This document shows, piece by piece, positions 1 through 6,171 of a stretch of DNA of 15,083 nt. The stretch's first letter is position 1. Every line of letters begins with the position of its first letter. Source of the stretch: CAYUYM01 sp964449305. Its GTDB lineage: Bacteria > Bacteroidota > Ignavibacteria > SZUA-365 > CAYQST01. The stretch is taken from the NCBI GenBank assembly GCA_964449305.1, contig CAYUYM010000076.1, positions 1 to 15,083 on the forward strand, read 5' to 3'. The translations under genes and the position numbers were made by a program. The notes under the pieces are model-generated. The model saw nothing but the letters and a program-made list of their open reading frames with translations. It did not search any database and was not told the DNA's origin.

Positions 1-291
1 ATTGAGCGCGTTTGGGAGCGAGACAATGATGATGGCCTTTCCATTGACGAGCGCATCGGCCACCTTCGCACGCGCCGTGGCAACGATGCGGGAAAAGGTG
101 GGACGCGAGACACGCATGCGTTCGGCGGCATCTTCATGGTAAAGACCAAGCTGATCCGCCATGCGGAGAGCCTCGAGCTCATCAGGCATCAAGACAACTC
201 TGGCCAATTCGGCAGACAGTCGTCCTTGTGGGAGATATACCAATGATTCAGGATCTCCGGAAACACACCGCTTGCATTTTCTTCGCGACAT
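1..291 (-). CDS. UPF0251 (DUF134) family HTH DNA-binding protein, 3' end outside window
   Basis: Ninety-seven codons are visible before the gene runs off the left edge. The protein starts MSRRKCKRCV, and this basic, cysteine-containing N-terminus is typical of the UPF0251/DUF134 family. It continues with an LMPDELEALRMADQLGL segment and a sigma-region-4-like helix-turn-helix at about residues 46-80 (EDAAERMRVSRPTFSRIV, then ARAKVADALVNGKA). Family members are predicted DNA-binding proteins of about 100-140 residues with no settled biochemical role, so probably only a short C-terminal tail is missing. The ATG at 289-291 has a clear ribosome binding site, AAAGGAG (297-303, minus strand), five bases upstream. 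The gene diverges from the peroxiredoxin, and a perfect palindrome at 311-324 lies just upstream of the ribosome binding site, where an autoregulatory operator could sit. The family call is firm; the regulatory role is inferred. Confidence 0.88.
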   Translation of the reverse strand, partial: MSRRKCKRCVSGDPESLVYLPQGRLSAELARVVLMPDELEALRMADQLGLYHEDAAERMRVSRPTFSRIVATARAKVADALVNGKAIIIVSLPNALN

Positions 292-310
292 TGTTGCTCC
301 TTTCATAAAA

Positions 311-324
311 TGAACATATGTTCA
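311..324. promoter_or_regulatory. Perfect 14-bp palindrome, candidate operator
   Basis: TGAACATATGTTCA is exactly its own reverse complement. It lies in the 198-bp divergent region between the UPF0251 HTH gene (start at 291) and the peroxiredoxin (start at 490), about 20 bp upstream of the HTH gene's start codon and next to its ribosome binding site. Its length and symmetry suit a dimeric DNA-binding protein, and the adjacent HTH protein is the obvious candidate. I could not place confident -35/-10 boxes around it, so binding and target are inferences. Confidence 0.5.
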
Positions 325-489
325 ATTAGTGAGATATGCAAGAGGACGCCGAAAGGCACCGGACCAGCGTGTCCATCGCAACGTCTCATCTCCTGCTGCA
401 TCTCACCTTCGTGCTGACTCGTTCGACCACCCGCTGCATGAACACCTTGTCACCACCATCATTCTCATCATCAATTCCAAGGAACTGTC

Positions 490-1197
490 ATGGAAAACCA
501 GCCTCACTTTTCGATGCCTCGCATCGGAGATCCTGCACCAACCTTCACTGCTGTGACGACCCAGGGTGAAATCAACTTCCCTTCGGACTATGCCGGTAGC
601 TGGGTCATTCTCTTCAGCCACCCGGCCGACTTCACTCCGGTGTGCACGTCCGAGTTCATGACCTTCGCCTCAATGGAAGAACAGTTCGCAGAAGTGAACA
701 CCAGACTCGTTGGCCTGTCTGTTGATGGCCTCTACAGTCACATCGCCTGGCTGCGCACAATCAAGGAAAAGATCGCCTACAAGGGCATGAAGGATGTCGA
801 AGTGAAATTTCCGTTGATCGAGGACATCACCATGGAAGTCGCAAAGAAGTATGGCATGATCCAGCCGGGTGAGAGTTCGACAAAGGCTGTGCGTGCCGTG
901 TTTGTCATCGACCCGAAGGGAGTCATCCGCACGATCATCTATTACCCACTCAGCCTCGGCCGGAACTTCGATGAACTCCTTCGCATCGTGATCGCCCTGC
1001 AAGTCGCCGATGCCTTCGCGATTGCCACACCGGCTGACTGGCGCCCGGGTGACGACGTGATTGTGCCGACGGCTGGTTCCTGCGGTGTTGCGAAGGAGCG
1101 CATGGAAAGCCGTGAGGAGATGACCTGCCATGATTGGTTCTTCTGCACAAAGCCCCTTCCGAAGGACAAGGTGTTTGACACCATTCTGAAGAAATGA
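490..1197 (+). CDS. Peroxiredoxin, Prx6/archaeal thioredoxin-peroxidase type
   Basis: This 235-residue protein should reduce hydrogen peroxide and organic hydroperoxides through a peroxidatic cysteine. The thioredoxin-like AhpC/TSA domain covers about residues 10-160. It includes HPADFTPVCTSEF, where Cys52 is the peroxidatic residue and Thr49/Pro50 belong to the conserved PxxxT/SxxC site. The C-terminal domain (about 165-235) carries Cys198, Cys213 and Cys219. The Cys213-x5-Cys219 pair matches the spacing of the C-terminal cysteines in archaeal enzymes such as Aeropyrum ApTPx, so a resolving disulfide is likely and a strict 1-Cys mechanism less so. The ATG at 490 is preceded by AAGGA at 479-483. 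The gene is probably monocistronic, with an intrinsic terminator at 1224-1251. The divergent neighbour is a putative DNA-binding protein. No signal peptide is visible, so a cytoplasmic location is expected. Confidence 0.93.
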   Translation: MENQPHFSMPRIGDPAPTFTAVTTQGEINFPSDYAGSWVILFSHPADFTPVCTSEFMTFASMEEQFAEVNTRLVGLSVDGLYSHIAWLRTIKEKIAYKGMKDVEVKFPLIEDITMEVAKKYGMIQPGESSTKAVRAVFVIDPKGVIRTIIYYPLSLGRNFDELLRIVIALQVADAFAIATPADWRPGDDVIVPTAGSCGVAKERMESREEMTCHDWFFCTKPLPKDKVFDTILKK

Positions 1198-1223
1198 GGC
1201 CTTCGTGCGCCGATGCAACCTGT

Positions 1224-1260
1224 CACGCCCCGGCTTGTCGACCGGGGCGTGATTGTTGTT
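1224..1260 (+). terminator. Intrinsic terminator after the peroxiredoxin
   Basis: A perfect 10-bp GC-rich stem, CACGCCCCGG (1224-1233) and CCGGGGCGTG (1242-1251), encloses an 8-nt loop and is followed by ATTGTTGTT. It starts 26 bp after the peroxiredoxin stop codon. There is no T-run on the opposite side, so it mainly serves the plus strand. In the remaining bases up to the end of prmC (1262-1357) I see no gene and no clear second terminator. Confidence 0.85.
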
Positions 1261-1357
1261 GGGAAGAGACCGTGCTCCAGTCCTCCTCGGCCACCCCGGG
1301 TGTCAAATTCTTGGAACGCGGTCTTCACAGACCCCAGCGTGAATGAGCCGCAATGCC

Positions 1358-2233
1358 TCACACCGCGCTTCGCGCGATGATCACCCGATCAATGCCTGCA
1401 TAATCGGCGTGCACCTCGATCGCGCGCAATCTGGCATCTGTGAGGATCTGCTCCACAGCCAGCCGCTGCCCGAAGCCCATCTCCACCGCAAGCGCACCGC
1501 GAGGCCGAAGGTGCTCACAGGCGCATGCTGCAAGACGGCGATGGAAGACGAGTCCATCCGCCCCGTCGGACAGTGCGCAGCCCGGTTCGAAATCGCGAAC
1601 CTCGGGGCCGGTCTCTTGGAGCTCGCTGTCCGTCAGATACGGGGGGTTGGAGACGATCACATCATACACTGCGGGCGGAGGTTCACGGAGGATGTCCAGC
1701 GGGATGAAGTGGATCCGTTCTGCGACGGTGTGCCGCCGGGCATTCTCTCTGGCCAGCTCCAGCGCCTTCGGATCAATGTCCACTGCATCACAAGTGAGTT
1801 CAGGGATCTCCGCACAGAGGGTGACGGCGATGCATCCGCTGCCTGTCCCGACGTCGAGGATGTGCAGAGGGTGGTGTGATGTGGAACTGATGTCAGTGGA
1901 CAGACGCAGCACGTGTTCCACAAGGTGCTCCGTGTCGGGGCGTGGGATGAGAACGCCGTGACGGACATGGAACACCCTTCCAAAAAACTCCGTGTCGCCG
2001 ACAATGTACTGCACGGGTTCATGCCGGAGACGCCGTCGCGTGTGCGAGCGCATGGCCTCCAGCTCTTCTGCGCTCATCGGGTGATCGAAGCGCAGATACA
2101 GGTCGAGCCGCCGGCAGTGCATCACATTGGCCAGCAGATGCTCGGCCGATGGACGCGGCTCGGAGACGCCCTGCACTCGGAACAACTCCGTGCATTTGTC
2201 GAGCACCGATTTGATCGTCTCCATGCTGGTCAC
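1358..2233 (-). CDS. prmC: Peptide chain release factor N5-glutamine methyltransferase PrmC
   Basis: PrmC methylates the glutamine of the GGQ motif in release factors RF1 and RF2, using S-adenosylmethionine. The 291-residue protein has the family's N-terminal helical domain (about 1-85), then LIPRPDTE (95-102), the SAM-binding motif I DVGTGSG (127-133), the acidic VDID loop (151-154), and the catalytic/substrate motif NPPY (196-199). Length is normal for the family. The first possible start is a GTG at 2231-2233 that overlaps the lon stop as GTGA. An ATG three codons later (2222-2224) is equally compatible, so the exact start is uncertain. The gene lies directly downstream of lon on the same strand and is probably translationally coupled to it. 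In many bacteria prmC sits next to prfA; no prfA is visible here. Confidence 0.95.
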   Translation of the reverse strand: MTSMETIKSVLDKCTELFRVQGVSEPRPSAEHLLANVMHCRRLDLYLRFDHPMSAEELEAMRSHTRRRLRHEPVQYIVGDTEFFGRVFHVRHGVLIPRPDTEHLVEHVLRLSTDISSTSHHPLHILDVGTGSGCIAVTLCAEIPELTCDAVDIDPKALELARENARRHTVAERIHFIPLDILREPPPAVYDVIVSNPPYLTDSELQETGPEVRDFEPGCALSDGADGLVFHRRLAACACEHLRPRGALAVEMGFGQRLAVEQILTDARLRAIEVHADYAGIDRVIIARSAV

Positions 2234-4653
2234 CGTGCGTGGAAATGCGCCGGAAGCACACGCGGCAGGATCTCCCGGATGTTCCTGACCGGGACGATCG
2301 TCAGGCCGTCCTTCACCTCCGGGGCGATCTCGACGAGGTCGCGCTCATTGTCCGAGGGGATCAGCACCGTGGTGACACCATGCCGCCGCGCTGCGAGCAG
2401 CTTTTCCGTCAGCCCCCCGATGGCGAGGATGTCGCCGTGGAGCGTGATTTCGCCGGTCATGCCAATGGTACCCGGGACGGGGGATTGTCGCATTGCTGAG
2501 AGCATGGCCACGGCCATGGTGATGCCTGCAGAGGGACCATCCTTTGGAATTCCCCCTTCGGGTATGTGGATGTGGATCTCCTTCTTCTCGAAGAAGCCCT
2601 CCGGCAGTCCAAGCGCATCGGCATGGGAGCGGATGTAGGAAAGCGCCGCCTGAGCCGATTCCTTCATCACATCGCCAAGCTGTCCGGTCAGTCGCAGCCG
2701 TTCCGTGCCATGCATGATGGTCACATCCACCTGCAACACCTCGCCTCCGGCTGCCGTCCAGGCCAGCCCTGTGGCGGATCCGGAACGTGCCCCGGTGATG
2801 CGGGCCGCACGCCGGAACTTCGGAACACCAAGGTAGCCGTCGATCGATTCCGCGGTGATGCTGATGCGTTTCCGGCGCTTTGGTACGCCGCCGTCCGTCT
2901 CCTCCACCACACGCCGGGCTATCTTGCGCAGGATGGTGGCGAGCGACCGCTCCAGATTTCTGACCCCCGCCTCCATGGTGTAATCACGGATGATGCGGAG
3001 GATGCCCTTGTCGGAAAACTGGATGTTCCACTCCGCCAGTCCATGTTCCTGCTGCAGGCGCCTGATGATGTGGCGCTTGGCGATCTCCATCTTCTCGTAT
3101 TCGAGGTAGCCTGGCAATTCTATCACCTCCATCCTGTCCTGCAGCGGAAGCGGGATGGTGTGGCGCACGTTGGCTGTGGTGATGAACATGACACGGGAAA
3201 GGTCGAATTCCACGTCGAGATAGTGATCGTTGTAGGTGTGATTCTGTTCGGGATCGAGCACCTCCAGCAGGGCTGCCGCCGGATCGCCGTGGAAATTCTG
3301 GCTCATCTTGTCCACCTCGTCGAGCAGGATCACCGGATTCAGGGTCCCGGCCTTGCGCATTGCCTGGATGATCTTTCCGGGCATCGAGCCGATGTAGGTG
3401 CGCCGGTGGCCGCGGATTTCCGCCTCGTCGTTGACGCCACCCAGCGAGATGCGGACGAATTGGCGCCCGAGGGCGGAGGCGATGGATCGGCCGAGACTCG
3501 TCTTTCCGACACCCGGAGGGCCGACGAGGCAGAGAATCTGCCCCTTCACGTGCGAAGATGGATCGCGCTTCAGAATGGTGTTGGTCACGAGGTTCAACAC
3601 GGCAATGTGCTCCAGGATGCGATCCTTGGGCTTGTCGAGACCGTAATGATCTCGGTTCAGGACTGCAGCCGCCTCATCGACGGAAAGATGATCCTCGCTG
3701 GTATTCGACCATGGGAGCGCAATGAGGACATCGAGGTAGTTGCGCGAGACGGAGGATTCGGGGGATTGCGGTGGCATGCGTTTCAGTTTGTCAAGCTCCT
3801 CGAAGGCCTTGCGCTCCGCCTCCTCCGACATGCCCGCCTCCACGATTCTTCGGGAGAGTTCATCGATTTCATCCGACACATATTCGTCATCCTCTCCGAG
3901 CTCGCGCTGGAGCACGCGGATCTGCTCCTGAAGGTAGAACTTGCGCTGCGAGTGCTGGATGGCATCATGCACCTTGTCCTCGATCTCCTTCTCCAATGTG
4001 ATGACCTCCAGCTCATGGTTCAGCAGCTGGATGAGGGATTGCAGTTTGTCCAGCGTGTCTCCAGGCCGAATCAATGCGATCTTGTGTTCGACACCCACCA
4101 GCAGGTTGGCGGCTGCGAAATACATCTTCCGTTCCAGATCGTTCTGGTTCTGGTAGGCGATCACGGTCTCATTCGGAAGGTTCCGGTTGGACTTCACGTA
4201 GTCTGTGAACAGGGTGTCGAGTTGTCGCAGCATGGCCTCGGCTCGGACACTGGTGTCGACGTTTGAACGCTCGAGAGTGATCTCCACCATGACCATCCCC
4301 GTGTCCGATGTATGGAACCGGACGATCTCCGCCGGCGAGAGTCCCTCGACAAGCACCTTGAGCAGCCCATTGGGAAGCTTCAGAACTTGAATGATCTTGG
4401 CGAGGCATCCGGACGTGTACAGACCTTCGGGAGTGGGTTCATCCTCGCTCGCATCCTTTTGCGTGCAGACGAAGATCTGTTTCTCCGCATCGATCGCCAT
4501 GGTGACCGCTTGAATCGACATCTCCCGGCCAATGAGCACAGGGAACACCATGTGGGGAAATATGACGACGTCTCGAAGTGGGAGGTGCGGAAGAAGCAGC
4601 CCAGAGGTGGGAGTGCGACGGGAACGGGATGTGCGGGAAGTTCGTGATCTCAT
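2230..4653 (-). CDS. lon: ATP-dependent protease La (Lon)
   Basis: Lon is the cytoplasmic AAA+ serine protease that degrades damaged and short-lived regulatory proteins. This 807-residue protein has the full architecture: an N-terminal LON substrate-binding domain (about 20-215, starting LLLPHLPLRDVVIFP), a helical/coiled-coil segment (about 215-300), an AAA+ module with Walker A GPPGVGKT (378-385) and Walker B VILLDEVDK (441-449), and the C-terminal protease domain with the Ser-Lys dyad. Ser708 lies in PKDGPSAG and Lys751 in GGLTEK. The length is typical. The N-terminus has an extra basic Ser/Arg/Thr-rich stretch of about 18 residues. The ATG at 4651-4653 has an AGGAG (4658-4662) four bases upstream, and a strong promoter lies 24-52 bp from the start codon. 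prmC overlaps its stop by 4 bp. A 566-codon open frame on the opposite strand is a shadow. Confidence 0.98.
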   Translation of the reverse strand: MRSRTSRTSRSRRTPTSGLLLPHLPLRDVVIFPHMVFPVLIGREMSIQAVTMAIDAEKQIFVCTQKDASEDEPTPEGLYTSGCLAKIIQVLKLPNGLLKVLVEGLSPAEIVRFHTSDTGMVMVEITLERSNVDTSVRAEAMLRQLDTLFTDYVKSNRNLPNETVIAYQNQNDLERKMYFAAANLLVGVEHKIALIRPGDTLDKLQSLIQLLNHELEVITLEKEIEDKVHDAIQHSQRKFYLQEQIRVLQRELGEDDEYVSDEIDELSRRIVEAGMSEEAERKAFEELDKLKRMPPQSPESSVSRNYLDVLIALPWSNTSEDHLSVDEAAAVLNRDHYGLDKPKDRILEHIAVLNLVTNTILKRDPSSHVKGQILCLVGPPGVGKTSLGRSIASALGRQFVRISLGGVNDEAEIRGHRRTYIGSMPGKIIQAMRKAGTLNPVILLDEVDKMSQNFHGDPAAALLEVLDPEQNHTYNDHYLDVEFDLSRVMFITTANVRHTIPLPLQDRMEVIELPGYLEYEKMEIAKRHIIRRLQQEHGLAEWNIQFSDKGILRIIRDYTMEAGVRNLERSLATILRKIARRVVEETDGGVPKRRKRISITAESIDGYLGVPKFRRAARITGARSGSATGLAWTAAGGEVLQVDVTIMHGTERLRLTGQLGDVMKESAQAALSYIRSHADALGLPEGFFEKKEIHIHIPEGGIPKDGPSAGITMAVAMLSAMRQSPVPGTIGMTGEITLHGDILAIGGLTEKLLAARRHGVTTVLIPSDNERDLVEIAPEVKDGLTIVPVRNIREILPRVLPAHFHAR

Positions 4654-4676
4654 GTGTCTCCTGTTTGATGCGGTTC

Positions 4677-4705
4677 AAAATAGAACGACAGCGAGGGAAT
4701 GTCAA
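4677..4705 (-). promoter_or_regulatory. Sigma-70-type promoter for lon-prmC
   Basis: On the minus strand, TTGACA (4700-4705) is followed by exactly 17 bp and TATTTT (4677-4682). This is a perfect -35 box and a good -10 box. Transcription would start near 4670, giving a leader of about 17 nt ahead of the lon ATG that contains the AGGAG ribosome binding site. I see no CIRCE element or other heat-shock operator beside it. Confidence 0.78.
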
Positions 4706-4749
4706 TGCAGGAAGCGGGGCATGCTCCGTACCATCTCTCATCGGGGCGA

Positions 4750-4778
4750 TTGGAAATGCCGCGAATCCCTTCTATCTT
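4750..4778 (+). promoter_or_regulatory. Possible promoter for the acylphosphatase-ispF operon
   Basis: TTGGAA (4750-4755), a 17-bp spacer and TATCTT (4773-4778) form a moderate sigma-70-like match on the plus strand. The predicted transcription start would fall near 4785, only a few bases before the ATG at 4788, which would make a near-leaderless mRNA. This is consistent with the lack of a visible Shine-Dalgarno there. The match could be chance. Confidence 0.35.
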
Positions 4779-4787
4779 CCTTCTGCC

Positions 4788-5069
4788 ATGTCGTGCATTT
4801 GCCGTCATATCGTTGTTTCGGGCTTTGTGCAGGGGGTGGGGTACAGGTATTTCGCCCTTCGCCAGGCAGGGACCTTCGGTGTCACCGGGCGTGTCAGAAA
4901 CAGCGTCACCGGCGAAGTTGAAGTGTTCGCCTTTGGTGATGCGGAGAACATGGCCCGCTTCATTGATGCTCTCCGAGAAGGACCATCCCGCTCCCGTGTC
5001 GATCGCATCCAGGTCGAGGCCTGCGACCCGTCGGATTCCATCCCCACAAACTTTGAGATCCAACCATGA
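4788..5069 (+). CDS. Acylphosphatase
   Basis: This small cytosolic enzyme hydrolyses the carboxyl-phosphate bond of acyl phosphates. From the ATG at 4788 the protein is 93 residues, the usual length for the family. It carries the signature GFVQGVGYRYF (12-22) with the catalytic Arg20 and GRVRNSVTGEVEV (34-46) with the catalytic Asn38. The frame stays open upstream to 4578, but those residues overlap the lon promoter and start and do not resemble the family, so the later ATG is chosen. There is no clear Shine-Dalgarno; a weak promoter match predicts an almost leaderless transcript. The gene heads a six-gene run in which every gene overlaps the next. Its TGA overlaps the ispF ATG by 4 bp (ATGA). 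Confidence 0.9.
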   Translation: MSCICRHIVVSGFVQGVGYRYFALRQAGTFGVTGRVRNSVTGEVEVFAFGDAENMARFIDALREGPSRSRVDRIQVEACDPSDSIPTNFEIQP

Positions 5070-5584
5070 GTCGCATGCGCATTGGCCATGGGTATGATGT
5101 CCACAAGCTCCAAACCGGACTGACGCTGACGCTCGGCGGCGTGGTGATCAGCTCCGAGTTCGGCTGTGTGGCACACTCCGACGGGGATGTCCTGCTGCAT
5201 GCCCTCTGCGATGCGCTCCTTGGTGCCGCTGGTGAGCGGGACATCGGCCATCATTTTCCCGACAGTGATCCCGCTTACCGCGGCATATCCAGCTTGTTGC
5301 TATTGAGTCATGTGCGGGACATGATCCACGCTGCCGGATTTTCCGTGGGCAACGTGGACATGACCGTGATCCTCGAGCGCCCGAAGATCGCCACCTACAT
5401 CCCGGCCATGCAGGCGGCAATTGCCAAATCGCTCGGCATCTCCACGAAGGATGTCTCCATCAAGGCGACAACTTCGGAACAACTTGGCTTTGTCGGCGCG
5501 GGGGCAGGTGTTGTCGCCCATGCGGTGGCACTCCTGGAAACCATGGAAGAATCAACTTCCATGAAAGATGGGCAAACCGTTTGA
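5066..5584 (+). CDS. ispF: 2-C-methyl-D-erythritol 2,4-cyclodiphosphate synthase
   Basis: IspF catalyses the fifth step of the MEP pathway, cyclising CDP-ME 2-phosphate to ME-cPP with release of CMP, on the way to isoprenoid precursors. The 172-residue protein has the N-terminal GHGYDVH (7-13), with metal ligands Asp11 and His13, and AHSDGDVLLH (36-45), with His45 as the third ligand. TTSEQLGFVGAGAG near the C-terminus is the nucleotide-binding region. The family is usually about 157-160 residues; the extra length is a polar C-terminal tail after VALLETMEE. The start ATG overlaps the acylphosphatase stop and the stop TGA overlaps the TTG of the PAP2 gene, so translation is probably coupled on both sides. 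Its presence shows that the organism uses the MEP pathway. Confidence 0.97.
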   Translation: MSRMRIGHGYDVHKLQTGLTLTLGGVVISSEFGCVAHSDGDVLLHALCDALLGAAGERDIGHHFPDSDPAYRGISSLLLLSHVRDMIHAAGFSVGNVDMTVILERPKIATYIPAMQAAIAKSLGISTKDVSIKATTSEQLGFVGAGAGVVAHAVALLETMEESTSMKDGQTV

Positions 5585-6171
5585 TTGATTGGCTTTACAA
5601 TATCGACCTCACAGTGTTTCGAGCGGTGAACGCTGGCATGGCGAATCCGCTGGGCGACGTGGTGTTTCCCTGGATCACTGAGGTCCGGAACTTCTACATC
5701 ATCTACCTTGTCGGATTGGGTTTCGTCGTCTACAGATTGCGATGGAAGGCAGTCACGCCGATTGTGTTGCTCATCATCTGCATCATCATCAGTGATCAAC
5801 TCAGCAGTTCGGTCATCAAGCCGCTTGTGGGGAGGCTGCGCCCCTGCCAGGCGCTCGAGGGGGTGCGGCTGCTTGTGGGCTGCGGCGGAGGGAAGTCCTT
5901 TCCCTCATCGCATGCGGTCAACAACTTCGCCTGTGCCGTGGTTTTGTCGCATTTCTTTCCACGCGCCAGAATCAGTCTCTTCGTGTTTGTCTCCCTTGTT
6001 GCCATATCCCGGGTTTACGTCGGCGTCCATTACCCATCCGACATCCTTGGTGGCGCGGTGCTTGGGATGCTCATCGGATCGCGGCTCACGCTCATCCATC
6101 GTCATCGCGGAAAGCTTCTGCGCCTGACGGCAGGATTGCTCCCCAAGTTCCATCAATCAGGTGCATCGTGA
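5581..6171 (+). CDS. PAP2 family membrane lipid phosphatase
   Basis: This 196-residue integral membrane protein has all three motifs of the PAP2 acid phosphatase superfamily: KPLVGRLRP (Lys80, Arg87-Pro88), FPSSH (Pro108-His111) and SRVYVGVHYPSD (Ser143-Asp154, with catalytic His150). Hydrophobic segments lie near residues 37-51, 58-73, 115-125, 130-142 and 155-166. Members dephosphorylate lipid phosphates; in bacteria the substrate is often undecaprenyl pyrophosphate or phosphatidylglycerol phosphate, and the sequence alone does not decide which. The start is a TTG at 5581-5583 that overlaps the ispF stop as TTGA; there is no good independent ribosome binding site, so translational coupling is likely. 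Its place between an isoprenoid gene and lnt makes an envelope-lipid substrate plausible. Confidence 0.92.
   Translation: MIDWLYNIDLTVFRAVNAGMANPLGDVVFPWITEVRNFYIIYLVGLGFVVYRLRWKAVTPIVLLIICIIISDQLSSSVIKPLVGRLRPCQALEGVRLLVGCGGGKSFPSSHAVNNFACAVVLSHFFPRARISLFVFVSLVAISRVYVGVHYPSDILGGAVLGMLIGSRLTLIHRHRGKLLRLTAGLLPKFHQSGAS

Noticed and set aside
2566..4266. 566-codon open frame on the plus strand opposite lon
   Set aside because: It lies entirely antisense to lon, shows no recognisable domain, and follows from GC-biased codon use in the real gene.
4578..4787. Upstream extension of the acylphosphatase frame
   Set aside because: It would overlap the lon start and promoter, its residues do not match the family, and the 93-residue form from 4788 has the normal length.
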